The notes under the pieces are model-generated. The model worked only from the letters and a program-made list of their open reading frames with translations. It was not told the origin of the DNA and searched no databases. DNA of 64,000 nt from CAYRMN01 sp964425575 (GTDB lineage Bacteria > Patescibacteriota > Patescibacteriia > 2-12-FULL-60-25), in the NCBI GenBank assembly GCA_964425575.1, contig CAYRMN010000002.1, positions 5,490 to 69,489 on the forward strand. Reading direction: 5' to 3'. Every line of letters begins with the position of its first letter. The stretch's first letter is position 1. This document shows positions 17,744-26,001 of the stretch, one piece after another. Position numbers and translations under genes: made by a program.

Positions 17744-18889
17744 TCAACTCGCTCTCCTCACGCGCGAACCAACCGCTTCTTGAATGGAGTGAAACCCATC
17801 TCGCCGAAGGAGTGCCACAAGTCCGCGATTAATCTCGCCGATCAACTGAGGCCCTTCAAAAATCATTCCCGTGATGAGCTGAACTAATGAAGCCCCACAC
17901 TGAATTTTTTCATACGCGTCTTCAGCTGAGAAAATTCCGCCAACGCCCATAATCACATAGCGTGATCCGACCGTTTGATACAAATGAGCGATCAAACGAT
18001 TCGATTTCTCCTCTGTGGGTTTTCCACTAATCCCCCCCTTACCCGCCTGAAGTAATTCCACCTGATCCAACAGAGGATTAGAACGATCTTTTGTGAGATT
18101 GGTGAGAATAAATCCATGCACACGATGACGATGCGCAACATCGACGAGCGCATCCAATTCATCACATGAAATATCTGCAGCAATTTTTAAGAAAATCGGC
18201 TTCTGTGTTGGAATCACATCAAGTGCAGATAGGAGCGCATCAAGACGAGCTGGTTCCGCAAATGGCTCTCCCCCAAACGTATTTGGACAACTGATATTAA
18301 TCGTGAAATACGCACCGATTGCGGCAAATGCCGCAAAGGCTTTTTGATAATCAGCGATCCCGGCTTCAAGATCAACTGTTGAGGAGGCATTGGTTTTTGC
18401 GATATTCGTTCCAATCGGGAATGAAAATGTTTTTGATCGAAGTCGTTTTGCAATTGCTATACACCCATCATTTTTCAATCCATAGTACACGACAAGCCCA
18501 CGCGCACGTGGCAAGCGCCATAATCGTGGCTTTGGGTTTCCAACGCAGGGCTCACCCGTTATGGAGCCAATCTCTTCAAACCCAAACCCAACTGACGGTA
18601 AAATATCGTACAATGCAGCGTTTTTATCAAATCCTGCGGAAAGACCTACTGGATTCTTAAACGAAATGCCGCATACCGTTGATACAAGCGACGGATGTTC
18701 GTAGGCGTACATGCGTCGTACCAAGGAGCGAGTCACGTGAAAATGCCCCAAACGCACACCCAAGCTCAACATAGCGTCGTGAACAACTTCTGGATCATGA
18801 TGAAAAAAAATTGGCTTCGCGACTTGGTGATATATCCACCGTTGAAATGACGTTGCAAACATATCGATATCTTTAAACGGTCTTCTCAT
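17744..18889 (-). CDS. pyrD: dihydroorotate dehydrogenase (class 2 type)
   Basis: 381 aa from the ATG at 18889, chosen because AAGGAG lies 9 nt upstream; the frame stays open to 19012 but would cover the divergent gene. It oxidises dihydroorotate to orotate in pyrimidine synthesis. The N-terminal helical region (about 10-45, YHQVAKPIFFHHDPEVVH) is the membrane-binding extension of quinone-linked enzymes. The barrel carries GLSAGFDKNA, GSITGEPCVGNPKPRLWRLP, and FMN-site GVGGIFSAEDAYE. The catalytic loop reads NISCPNT with Cys at about 201, where class 2 enzymes usually have Ser. That mix is discussed as a finding. It is divergent from the VIT gene. Confidence 0.93.
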   Translation of the reverse strand: MRRPFKDIDMFATSFQRWIYHQVAKPIFFHHDPEVVHDAMLSLGVRLGHFHVTRSLVRRMYAYEHPSLVSTVCGISFKNPVGLSAGFDKNAALYDILPSVGFGFEEIGSITGEPCVGNPKPRLWRLPRARGLVVYYGLKNDGCIAIAKRLRSKTFSFPIGTNIAKTNASSTVDLEAGIADYQKAFAAFAAIGAYFTINISCPNTFGGEPFAEPARLDALLSALDVIPTQKPIFLKIAADISCDELDALVDVAHRHRVHGFILTNLTKDRSNPLLDQVELLQAGKGGISGKPTEEKSNRLIAHLYQTVGSRYVIMGVGGIFSAEDAYEKIQCGASLVQLITGMIFEGPQLIGEINRGLVALLRRDGFHSIQEAVGSRVRRAS

Positions 18890-18976
18890 GCTGTTGTACT
18901 CCTTGCTAGTCACAAAATCAACCAATGAGGCTCCATTCGAAGGAGAGGTGGTTATCTGATACGATGATTCATATCT

Positions 18977-19900
18977 ATGATTTCCCCCTCTATACAACGT
19001 GCGCTGCTTCAAGGAGAGCTTGCTGATCTTGATCTGTATCGACGATTACGCCTTCGAGCCACAGGTTCATTTGCTCAGGTGTTGGATGGTTTTATTGCAA
19101 CGGAAACGCGTCATGCCGCCTATTGGAAGAACCTTTTTGATCTCTCACTGACAGCACCATCACTCTCAGGCCGTATTCGAAACATACTCATTCTTCTGAC
19201 TGTCCGCTGTTTCGGTGAACGTGCCGGATACATTCTCCTTGAGTCGGTCGAAACACACGGAATTGCCCTGTATTTAAACCTTTGGAAAACCATCGATGAC
19301 CCCGCTATGAAGCAGGGACTACATACGATCTTAACCGAAGAGCTCCTCCATGAAGATGAGGCCGCTACGGGTGGTACGCAAACGATCAACGCAGGACTCA
19401 TTCGTAATGTCTTTCTCGGTTTCAACGATGGGTCGGTAGAAATTCTGGGCGCGGTAAATGGACTCGTGGCAGCGCTCGGTCAACCGCATCTTGTTGCGAT
19501 TGCAGCGAGCACCGTCTCCATCGCTGGAGCGCTCTCGATGGCGGCCGGAGCCTACATGTCCACGCATGCAGAGCATGAGATTGAAAAAAACCTCTTTCTT
19601 AAAGAAGCATTTCTCCAAACATCTTCCTCACATGCCTCTCTGCCTTCCCCATGGAAAGCCGCCTGTCTTGTTGGCGTAAGCTACCTGGTTGGCGCTGCCG
19701 TGCCCGTTGCCCCATTTTTACTTGGTGCAACACATGCCCTCTGGTCAATTCTTCTCTCTGGAGGACTCATTCTGTGTGTATCAGCCATACTCGCCTTTTT
19801 ATCTGGCATGAATATTTGGAAACGAATGCTCTTAAACGGCTTTATCATTGCGATTGCCGTTTCTATTTCCTATGGAATTGGATCGCTCTTGCCCTCCTAG
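18977..19900 (+). CDS. ferritin-like plus VIT1/CCC1 family iron or manganese transporter
   Basis: 307 aa. Residues 1-130 look like a rubrerythrin/ferritin-like bundle with metal-ligand spacing (ETRHAAYW near 41, ESVETHG near 86, EELLHEDEA near 118). Residues 140-305 are the VIT1/CCC1 membrane domain: GFNDGSVEILGAVNGL near 150, SMAAGAYMSTHAEHEIEK near 190, and three helices at the end. The fusion is known (MbfA-like) and exports iron or manganese. It probably protects against metal excess. It is divergently transcribed from pyrD across 87 nt. Confidence 0.85.
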   Translation: MISPSIQRALLQGELADLDLYRRLRLRATGSFAQVLDGFIATETRHAAYWKNLFDLSLTAPSLSGRIRNILILLTVRCFGERAGYILLESVETHGIALYLNLWKTIDDPAMKQGLHTILTEELLHEDEAATGGTQTINAGLIRNVFLGFNDGSVEILGAVNGLVAALGQPHLVAIAASTVSIAGALSMAAGAYMSTHAEHEIEKNLFLKEAFLQTSSSHASLPSPWKAACLVGVSYLVGAAVPVAPFLLGATHALWSILLSGGLILCVSAILAFLSGMNIWKRMLLNGFIIAIAVSISYGIGSLLPS

Positions 19901-19957
19901 TCTAAATCAAGATTGGATGCTACACATGGGAAGCATTATTCCTTACTCCTTCGTGGT

Positions 19958-20476
19958 ATGAATGAACTCTATCAATTCACGGTTCCAACCTTTCAGAAAA
20001 CGCTTACGGCACTTAATGCAATTCTTGCGAAAGCGCAACAGCATGTGACAGAAAAGAATCTTGATGAGGCGATGTTATTAGATGCGCGCCTCGCCCCAGA
20101 CATGTTCCCCCTCATGAAACAAATTCAGATCGCCTGCGATAACGCCAAGGGAGCCGTCGCACGTCTCTCTGGAAACGAGGTTCCTTCTCATCCAGATGAA
20201 GAAAAGACGCTCACGGAGCTGCGTGCACGTATTGCGAAAACACTTGAATATATTGCCACCATTCCAGAAAGTGCGTTTGCTGATGCAGAAACACGCCACA
20301 TTACGCTCCCCTACTTTCCAGGAAAATTCCTCACCGGCCTTGATTATGCCCGTGAATACGTCCTGCCAAACTTCTTTTTTCACACCGTGACGGCTTACGC
20401 CCTCCTGCGAAAAGAAGGCGTCACGATTGGAAAGATTGATTATCTTGGCGGTCTTCCACTTCAAGAAGGAGTTTAA
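19958..20476 (+). CDS. DUF1993 protein
   Basis: 172 aa from the ATG at 19958; a TTG at 19913 in frame is less likely. It is a helical bundle typical of DUF1993, related to DinB-like folds: YQFTVPTFQKTLTALNAIL at 5-23, RLAPDMFPLMKQIQIACDNA near 48, and LPNFFFHTVTAYALLRKEGV near the end, where the conserved His lies. The function is unknown. A strong terminator follows. Confidence 0.85.
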   Translation: MNELYQFTVPTFQKTLTALNAILAKAQQHVTEKNLDEAMLLDARLAPDMFPLMKQIQIACDNAKGAVARLSGNEVPSHPDEEKTLTELRARIAKTLEYIATIPESAFADAETRHITLPYFPGKFLTGLDYAREYVLPNFFFHTVTAYALLRKEGVTIGKIDYLGGLPLQEGV

Positions 20477-20487
20477 AAAAAGCTACA

Positions 20488-20527
20488 CATACATAAAAAC
20501 CCGTTCTCAAACGGGTTTTTATGTATG
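20488..20527 (+). terminator. intrinsic terminator
   Basis: CATACATAAAAACCCGTT / AAACGGGTTTTTATGTATG with loop CTC, an almost perfect 17-bp stem. Confidence 0.9.
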
Positions 20528-20631
20528 TATTGATTGACATTTTTACCATTCAGACCTACTCTTCGTCGGTTATTTTGACGCGATTCTCAGAGGGGCTGAG
20601 CCATCGACGTCTGTATAACAAGAGTGTACCC

Positions 20632-20991
20632 ATGCCGGGACCAAGTTTTCTGCCTGAAGGCTTCATACCTCGGGCTGGCGGAAGGATCGAGCTTACACTC
20701 GGATATATCGATCCAACAGCGATCACTGAAGGCCACACTGGATTGAGAACTGTTACGGTCACAGGCGTGATCGTCCAGTATATCAGCACACGCAGCATGG
20801 CTGTCGACCTAGCGGAACATGAAGCACAAAAAATCGATCCAAAAACATCAGTGCTATCTGGATGCACGCTCAGATACACAGGCAGACACTGGATACTGAT
20901 CATCACTCTATCAGTCGCAGCATGTTCCGTCAGCACGATTCGTGAGCTCCAGGAACACGTACCCTGCCACCCTATCCAAGAGCCATTCTAG
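20632..20991 (+). CDS. possible orphan protein
   Basis: About 119 aa from the ATG at 20632; the frame is open back to 20521. The first half is protein-like (PEGFIPRAGGRIELTLGYID, TGLRTVTVTGVIVQY), and a hydrophobic stretch near residue 88 (WILIITLSVAACS) follows. The opposite strand is also open over most of this length, and I cannot separate the two by family knowledge. No ribosome site is clear. Treat as tentative. Confidence 0.35.
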   Translation: MPGPSFLPEGFIPRAGGRIELTLGYIDPTAITEGHTGLRTVTVTGVIVQYISTRSMAVDLAEHEAQKIDPKTSVLSGCTLRYTGRHWILIITLSVAACSVSTIRELQEHVPCHPIQEPF

Positions 20992-20997
20992 ACCTTC

Positions 20998-21085
20998 ACA
21001 GCACTCTCCGGAGCCCCGCGCACCGCTCGCGCGACTCCGGCCTCACTCCGAATACATGATCTCGCGATCATGTCCTCAGAATGTG
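20998..21085. other. GC-rich stem-loop region, unassigned
   Basis: Two inverted repeats: CTCCGG with CCGGAG around a GC-rich loop, and ACATGATC / GATCATGT around TCGC. It lies between the tentative gene ending at 20991 and the small gene ending at 21089. It might be a terminator or a palindromic repeat. Confidence 0.3.
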
Positions 21086-21088
21086 GTT

Positions 21089-21253
21089 CTAGCGCTTCAA
21101 CCATCCTCCGATGATAAGCGCCGTAGCAAACAAATTCAATATCGCATGCCCCATCATTTGTGAAGCTGGAATTCCAGCCACGAGCATATAGACATGGGTC
21201 ACAAACACAATCATGCATCCGAACCAAAAAGCGACACGAGCAGCAGTCATCAT
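21089..21253 (-). CDS. small two-helix membrane protein
   Basis: 54 aa from the first of a Met pair at 21253 (MMTAARVAFWFGC). Two hydrophobic helices (4-22 and 34-50) with a short loop. No family recognised. It starts 43 nt after the DedA gene and is probably the last member of that minus-strand operon. Confidence 0.5.
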   Translation of the reverse strand: MMTAARVAFWFGCMIVFVTHVYMLVAGIPASQMMGHAILNLFATALIIGGWLKR

Positions 21254-21296
21254 AAATAATGTATTAAAAAAGAATAAACACTTGACTGAGTGTACG

Positions 21297-21896
21297 CTAT
21301 CTGCGCTTCCGCGTGAACCATTTCCATGCAGTGAGTCCAATCAAAAAGAGAGCAATGACAACAATAAGACCCACCCTCCCCAAGACAGAGCTCGCGTCGC
21401 TCCAATAATCACCAAAGAATGTTCCAAGCACATAGTTCAAGGATACTTCAGCGCTCTCGCCTACAATATCCGCCAACAGAAATGATCGAAAAGGCATCTT
21501 CGATATACCAGCAACAATGTTCACGAACGGAGACAGCGTTGTTACAAAACGACTACATCCAACTGTCAAAAATGCATGGTGCGCTATCCGCGATTCCAGT
21601 CGAGTCATTTTGTCTGAGCGAAAAAATGCTTCAAATCCAATTTTTTTTAATACGTGTTCTCCATATTGACGTGAAACATAGTATCCAATAACGTCTCCAC
21701 ACACGAGCCCAAGGATACTCGACAACGCAACGAACATCGGATCCATATACCCCTGTGCTGCAAAAAAGAACGACATGAGGATGGATGTTCCTGATGGAAT
21801 TGGAAGAGCCAATGCCCCCAGCAAACAAATGATAAAAATAGCTATATACCGATACAGCAAAATAAATGTAAGGAGCGCCTGTGACCATGACTCCAT
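21297..21896 (-). CDS. DedA family (SNARE-associated/VTT) membrane protein
   Basis: 199 aa. The DedA core is clear: LPIPSGTSILMSFFFAAQG near 32, SSILGLVCGDVIGYYVSR near 59, RFVTTLSPFVNIVAGISKM near 116 and the final helix with a KWFTRKRR tail. DedA proteins act in lipid carrier recycling (undecaprenyl phosphate or phosphatidylethanolamine flipping) and membrane potential. The start lies 3 nt after the stop of the gene before it, so the two are coupled. Confidence 0.88.
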   Translation of the reverse strand: MESWSQALLTFILLYRYIAIFIICLLGALALPIPSGTSILMSFFFAAQGYMDPMFVALSSILGLVCGDVIGYYVSRQYGEHVLKKIGFEAFFRSDKMTRLESRIAHHAFLTVGCSRFVTTLSPFVNIVAGISKMPFRSFLLADIVGESAEVSLNYVLGTFFGDYWSDASSVLGRVGLIVVIALFLIGLTAWKWFTRKRR

Positions 21897-21899
21897 ATA

Positions 21900-22253
21900 C
21901 TATTCTCTGTAGGACCAAATAGCGTTCTTCACCTGAATAAGCGCACTCTCAGCATTCGGAGATAACTCCTTTGCGTAGGCATGAATAGATAGACGAGGAT
22001 ATCGCGTATCCGTAATATGGAGCTCTGTTTGAAGATAATTCGGTTGAAGATGAAATACACGATTAAGATACTCAAATGTCATCCAAGGCTGAATGGATTC
22101 AACAGTCATCCGTACGGGTGGCCTGCGTCGAAACGTTCCAAATGATCTATGCTGAAGACTTTTCCAGTCTCGTACGATAAAGAAACCCAAAACAACCATT
22201 ATGATACACGCGATAGTGGTGACGCCTCGTAGAAAAACGGGGAATCGTATCAT
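21900..22253 (-). CDS. membrane-anchored protein, unknown
   Basis: 117 aa. One N-terminal anchor helix (10-27, GVTTIACIIMVVLGFFIV) is followed by a soluble domain outside the cytosol (SIQPWMTFEYLNRVFHLQP, then strands). No family recognised. It sits in a tight operon: 17 nt from the gene before and 3 nt from DedA, so a role in the envelope with DedA is likely. Confidence 0.6.
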   Translation of the reverse strand: MIRFPVFLRGVTTIACIIMVVLGFFIVRDWKSLQHRSFGTFRRRPPVRMTVESIQPWMTFEYLNRVFHLQPNYLQTELHITDTRYPRLSIHAYAKELSPNAESALIQVKNAIWSYRE

Positions 22254-22270
22254 TTCTTCAGAACAATGGT

Positions 22271-22564
22271 TTATTGAATCTGTCGTGGTTGAACAATATA
22301 CGGAGAGGGCATTTCTATGCGCTGAAAACCACGATGCATAAATGGCATACCCGACCCCATTCTCCTCTCATACGCTCCCCATCCCGCTCCACGTACTCTC
22401 ATTGATCGGTGCACTCCAACGCTGACACCAGCCATGAATACGATCACAAGCACCAACAGGCTTAAAAGATATTTTCCCGTTCTCTGCATACACCATGACC
22501 CCCTGCAACAGTTAGGATGTATCGCCTCACGTTCTACAGACACAGGATTTGGTTGAGAATCCAT
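22271..22564 (-). CDS. small single-helix membrane protein, Met/Arg/Gly-rich tail
   Basis: 97 aa from the ATG at 22564. Residues 1-30 are cytosolic with a CCRGSWC cluster. A helix follows at about 32-52 (YLLSLLVLVIVFMAGVSVGV), then a Met, His and Arg-rich outer tail (RMGSGMPFMHRGFQR). That tail could bind metal, by analogy with other Met/His-rich tails, but this is a guess. It opens the minus-strand operon with DedA. Confidence 0.55.
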   Translation of the reverse strand: MDSQPNPVSVEREAIHPNCCRGSWCMQRTGKYLLSLLVLVIVFMAGVSVGVHRSMRVRGAGWGAYERRMGSGMPFMHRGFQRIEMPSPYIVQPRQIQ

Positions 22565-22722
22565 ATAGATCGTATTTATCAAGTAAAATAGCTACGTTGA
22601 ATAAACCCACAGCGACAAATCTAACATAGCACGCTGCACCTTCTGGGGAAACAACGACGTGCTAAGATAGACAGCAAGCGCCCCCTCTTACATTGACGAC
22701 CTACTGTTGAAAAATCAAATCT

Positions 22723-23268
22723 ATGAAGCTTATTGCTATGACGCCAGCCGAATATCGCGACGGTGGCAAAAATCTACATATCAGCTACGGTTTCGCGCCG
22801 AGCCCGTTCGGAGATGTCCTCGTCGCCTCTACAACAAAAGGGATTGCGCAAATCGCATTCGCTGATAACAAACAGAAGGCGCTACAGTCTCTCAAAGCCT
22901 GTTTTCCATCTGCAGCGTTTAAGCAAGCAGTACCGCCTCTTCATCGACAGGCGTATGCCCTCTTTACCCATACGGCACAAAAAACAGAGGTTCCGTTGCA
23001 TGTAAAGGGAACGGATTTCCAATTGAAGGTCTGGAATGCGCTACTCCATGTTCCGATGGGAAGCCTTGTTCATTACGGTGATATCGCAAAACGCATCCAC
23101 AAACCAACTGCCTGTCGAGCCGTTGGAACCGCCATCGGTAAAAATCCTGTTGCCTTTCTCATCCCTTGTCATCGAGTTATCCAAGCAACGGGTGCATATG
23201 GAAACTATAATGGAGGGAAAAAACGCAAAATCCAGATGATCAACTGGGAAACAATACAAAAAATATGA
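22723..23268 (+). CDS. ogt: methylated-DNA-[protein]-cysteine S-methyltransferase
   Basis: 181 aa. It repairs O6-alkylguanine by moving the alkyl group to its own cysteine. The active motif IPCHRVIQATGAYGNYNGG is complete with Cys near residue 149. The helix-turn-helix FQLKVWNALLHVPMGSLVHY with YGDIAKRIHKPTACRAVGT precedes it. The N-terminal 90 residues are the Ada/Ogt alpha-beta domain. There is no Ada transcription domain. The start ATG at 22723 lacks a strong ribosome site. The NADAR gene follows with a 4-nt ATGA overlap. Confidence 0.93.
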   Translation: MKLIAMTPAEYRDGGKNLHISYGFAPSPFGDVLVASTTKGIAQIAFADNKQKALQSLKACFPSAAFKQAVPPLHRQAYALFTHTAQKTEVPLHVKGTDFQLKVWNALLHVPMGSLVHYGDIAKRIHKPTACRAVGTAIGKNPVAFLIPCHRVIQATGAYGNYNGGKKRKIQMINWETIQKI

Positions 23269-23705
23269 CCACTTCCATCAATTTTGTCGAAACACGTTTT
23301 CAATACCTCTCTCCTTTCTCAGCGCACCAAATTGAAATTTGGGGCGAGGTTTTTCCGACAGTCGAACATGCGTATCAAGCCTCTAGGATACAGCCAGGAC
23401 CCGAACGAGAGTCGATCAAACATGCGCCAAGCCCAATGGATGCGTGGCGTGAAGGGCAGAAACACAAGAATACCCCAAACCTTCAGGTTCCAAACTTTAA
23501 TAAAGATGCGATCATGGAAGAAGTAATTCGGGCCAAGCTGCAACAACATCCAGATATTCAAGATATTCTTCGAGAGTCAAACGTACGTGAGTTGCTGAAG
23601 GTTCATGACACTGACTACTACTGGGGAACGGGCAAGGACGGTTCAGGGGAAAATAGAATGGGAAAACTGTGGATGAAATTGCGAGATGAACTACACAGAA
23701 ACTAA
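23265..23705 (+). CDS. NADAR family N-glycosidase (YbiA-like)
   Basis: 146 aa with the start overlapping the ogt stop (ATGA). The NADAR fold is recognisable: YLSPFSAHQIEIWGEVFPTV, then EHAYQASR near 35, KDAIMEEVIRAKLQQHP near 82, LLKVHDTDYYWGTGKDG near 112, and GENRMGKLWMKLR at the end. YbiA-like members remove riboflavin-pathway intermediates; others remove ADP-ribose from guanine in DNA or act in NAD-linked defence. The overlap with a DNA-alkyl repair gene makes a DNA or nucleotide damage role attractive, but this is inference. Confidence 0.88.
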   Translation: MTTSINFVETRFQYLSPFSAHQIEIWGEVFPTVEHAYQASRIQPGPERESIKHAPSPMDAWREGQKHKNTPNLQVPNFNKDAIMEEVIRAKLQQHPDIQDILRESNVRELLKVHDTDYYWGTGKDGSGENRMGKLWMKLRDELHRN

Positions 23706-23734
23706 AAATCTGCCGGCATGGCAGGCAGATTTTC
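23704..23734 (+). terminator. intrinsic terminator after ogt-NADAR
   Basis: AAAATCTGCC / GGCAGATTTT with loop GGCATGGCA. Confidence 0.8.
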
Positions 23735-23746
23735 TTGAAAAGATCT

Positions 23747-23803
23747 CTATTTCTTCTTTTTTGGCTTCTTCTTTTCTTTATTGCTGCCTTCTCCTTTTGG
23801 CAT
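23747..23803 (-). CDS. 18-residue lysine-rich peptide
   Basis: ATG at 23803 opens MPKGEGSNKEKKKPKKKK and a stop at 23747. The layout (small polar start, then Lys/Pro run) matches very small basic proteins annotated in other bacteria with a MxKGxxSxxKE start. No ribosome site is seen. It lies between two real genes in otherwise empty sequence. It may be an RNA- or ribosome-binding peptide or simply chance. Confidence 0.4.
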   Translation of the reverse strand: MPKGEGSNKEKKKPKKKK

Positions 23804-23866
23804 ATGAGTGCACTGAGTGAATAATGATGAGTGTGACTGTATGATATCACATCTGCGGCAAAAATC

Positions 23867-24823
23867 TCAGCTGGATGTGATTACCTTCATGCATGTGCGT
23901 ACTGCATCGTTGAGATATCGCTCCTGAATCAGATCTGGGGTATCCAGTTCGCTATGATAGACTTCCATGAGTTTCTCGTTATCTCCGTAGAGCACACACA
24001 TTTTCTTCTTCCATTCCTCAACGTGTACAATCGGAAATCCGAGTCGGAGCATATCAATCGATTGGTCAATGTGGGTTCTGCCATTTCCTACACAATCAAT
24101 CATCAAGAGATGTTTGGCGCGTTTCAAAATACGAAGATGGGTACGTTCAAATACACGATAGCCATGACCCCAATAGATGGGTTTATCATAGGAAAGCTCT
24201 TCATTCCCCGCAATGACAAACAAGCAATTTTGACGCAGCTGTGGATAGTCGATCGCCAACTTCAACAGGACCGCAGTTCCGGACGCATTATCAATTGCGC
24301 CTGGCCCGAAAGAGTCGTAATGGCAAAAAAGAATATACTCTGGTGAGGCTAAATTTCCTACCAAAATATTCATAGATGTATGCCGCACCGCCTTCACTTG
24401 GACGCTCCCTCTCACCTGTTTCGCGTCCAAAATTACCGCAACATCTTGTTTAGAGATAGCAACAGATGGAGCGAAATAGTGATTGCTCCTTGAGATGCTC
24501 TTGCTTTGGGGATTAAAGTTGATATTCGCATCAAACAACATGCGTTGCGAACTGATCAAAGAACTCGTGAGCGCATGCTTGCAATGAATAGCTCCACTTA
24601 CAAAACAAGTGGCAATCGCTGGAATATTCTTTCCATCCGCGATCAGCTGCGCGTTTTGAATAACCGGCGTTGTGGCTGGAAAGCGCTGAATATGAACGGG
24701 TGTGTGGGTATGGCGCAGAATATCCAAAATAAGACGAGCGGCTTTTTGCTCATTCTCTCGTTGCCGTTCCGAAATGGACGTCAACTGTTGAATAAATTCA
24801 GACATGTGAAGCATGGATGACAT
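23867..24823 (-). CDS. M28 family zinc aminopeptidase
   Basis: 318 aa from the ATG at 24823; Met codons at 24814 and 24805 are alternatives. The dinuclear zinc site of M28 is visible: FCHYDSFGPGAIDNASGTAV (His, Asp, then the bridging region) near residue 190, and IAGNEELSYDKP (Glu-Glu) near 227. The tail carries YHSELDTPDLIQ, with a ligand His followed by the usual DTPD. There is no signal peptide, so it probably works in the cytosol on peptides taken up or recycled. Confidence 0.85.
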   Translation of the reverse strand: MSSMLHMSEFIQQLTSISERQRENEQKAARLILDILRHTHTPVHIQRFPATTPVIQNAQLIADGKNIPAIATCFVSGAIHCKHALTSSLISSQRMLFDANINFNPQSKSISRSNHYFAPSVAISKQDVAVILDAKQVRGSVQVKAVRHTSMNILVGNLASPEYILFCHYDSFGPGAIDNASGTAVLLKLAIDYPQLRQNCLFVIAGNEELSYDKPIYWGHGYRVFERTHLRILKRAKHLLMIDCVGNGRTHIDQSIDMLRLGFPIVHVEEWKKKMCVLYGDNEKLMEVYHSELDTPDLIQERYLNDAVRTCMKVITSS

Positions 24824-24876
24824 ATGTTTTTGAGGAAAAAGAGGGGCATGAACGGCTGCCCCTTTAGCCGTTGATC

Positions 24877-25671
24877 TCATGCGGTGAGACCAAGTAGACG
24901 AAAGAGCAGTTCCGGTGTAGTGGCGGTATCGTGCCAGGAACGATCACGGGGGTAGTACCCTAACGGAGGAGACCACGGCAGAGGCACAATAAGCGGAGAC
25001 AGATCGAACTCCTTCACGATCTGTTGCCAGGCAGGCTCGACGACCATCTGCACGAATGAATCGAGCTTGTCGCCGCTCTCACCACCGTGAAAATCCTCAC
25101 AGAGGACGCCATGAGCGATGGTCCATGACAGCACAAAGGCGTAGAAATCCTTGGCGCTCTTGAAGCCAGCTTCCTGGAAACAAGCGGATACATCATGACG
25201 CTCCACCTGTACAGGCAACAGCTCATCCTGCAGGGCGTGATGAACGTCGAGCAGAGACCGTCCGTCGTCGACCTGGATGCCGGCCAGAGGAAGGTTCTCC
25301 TTCATGCCAACATCGCGAACCAAGTTGTAGCCCCGCGTATGCAGGTTCCCCTGCCTGCCCTGGCGCTGGACAACCAGCCGCTGAAGCAGCGATCGCTTGT
25401 AGCGTGATTTGCCGCTGAAATGATCGTGGGTATACTCAAGCCAGATGGGTGCAAGTCCCACAGTCTGGGCCATGAGAAAGAACAGGATGTCCTCGTACCG
25501 CGCCGTGGCTACTTGACGAAGCAGCAGGATCGCTGGTCGGCCAGCCGGTGGCAGGAAGGTGGGACGAGGAAAGCCTTGTTTTTCCCACCACCCTTCAACC
25601 ACCACGCGCTGGTACTGACGAAGAGACAGCTGCTCCTTCGCGCTTGCAAGAGTCGAATACTGATCGCGCAT
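24877..25671 (-). CDS. orphan protein, GC-rich, own promoter and terminator style
   Basis: 264 aa from the ATG at 25671, with AGAAAGG 8 nt upstream. The composition is clearly more GC-rich than neighbours. I recognise no family. A helical segment LRQVATARYEDILFFLMAQT is followed by a Lys/Arg-rich loop (FSGKSRYKRSLLQRLVVQRQ), a DVHHALQDELLP stretch, and a C-terminal FDLSPLIVPLPWSPPLG. There is no signal peptide. A 26-nt palindrome lies 41 nt before the start (25712-25737), which suggests repressor control. It is likely an acquired gene. Confidence 0.7.
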   Translation of the reverse strand: MRDQYSTLASAKEQLSLRQYQRVVVEGWWEKQGFPRPTFLPPAGRPAILLLRQVATARYEDILFFLMAQTVGLAPIWLEYTHDHFSGKSRYKRSLLQRLVVQRQGRQGNLHTRGYNLVRDVGMKENLPLAGIQVDDGRSLLDVHHALQDELLPVQVERHDVSACFQEAGFKSAKDFYAFVLSWTIAHGVLCEDFHGGESGDKLDSFVQMVVEPAWQQIVKEFDLSPLIVPLPWSPPLGYYPRDRSWHDTATTPELLFRLLGLTA

Positions 25672-25711
25672 AACACAGACCTTTCTGCACATGAAACTCA
25701 CCGGAATGTAC

Positions 25712-25737
25712 CTGACGCATACGAAGTTATGCGTCAG
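25712..25737 (-). promoter_or_regulatory. 26-nt palindrome, putative operator
   Basis: CTGACGCATA, six bases, then TATGCGTCAG: a 10-bp perfect inverted repeat upstream of the gene starting at 25671. On the minus strand TTGAAA lies upstream and TAACTT inside the palindrome, so it would cover a -10 region. It contains ATAACTTCGTAT, most of a loxP arm, but only one arm. Confidence 0.45.
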
Positions 25738-25780
25738 ATCGCTGCTTTCAAAACATTGAAAACAAAGATCTGACAAAAAC

Positions 25781-25808
25781 AAAAGCCACCGCAGGAGCGG
25801 TGGCTTTT
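25781..25808. terminator. intrinsic terminator-like hairpin
   Basis: AAAAGCCACCGC / GCGGTGGCTTTT with an AGGA loop, flanked by A and T runs on both sides, so it could work in either direction. No gene on either strand clearly ends here; 25820-25990 otherwise contains nothing I can support except the promoter at 25989. Confidence 0.6.
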
Positions 25809-25988
25809 GAAAAAACAAAAAAGTTTAGTCGTGCAATGCCACCGCTCCGTGCAGCCAATACCAATATTTTCCGACCGAGGTCGACATAGAACTGGTTGCC
25901 CGTCGTGATGCGCAATGCAATTTCATATTTCAAGCATAGGCGACACCAAAAAATGTGTCAATATTAGAATTTGGTAAACTGGTCGTGT

Positions 25989-25994
25989 TATAGT
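25989..25994 (+). promoter_or_regulatory. -10 box, leaderless start
   Basis: TATAGT ending 7 nt before the ATG at 26002. TTGGTA lies upstream. The spacing predicts transcription starting at the start codon. Confidence 0.55.
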
Positions 25995-26001
25995 GAATGC
26001 T

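Noticed and set aside
20556..20936. Minus-strand open frame opposite the tentative 20632 gene
   Set aside because: Rich in Ser/Cys/Val with no fold pattern; judged a shadow of the other strand.
25712..25737. loxP site
   Set aside because: Only one arm-like stretch is present and there is no 8-bp spacer with a second arm.
25748..25933. Minus-strand frame starting MKYEIALRITTGNQF
   Set aside because: It reads straight through the terminator hairpin and has no ribosome site.
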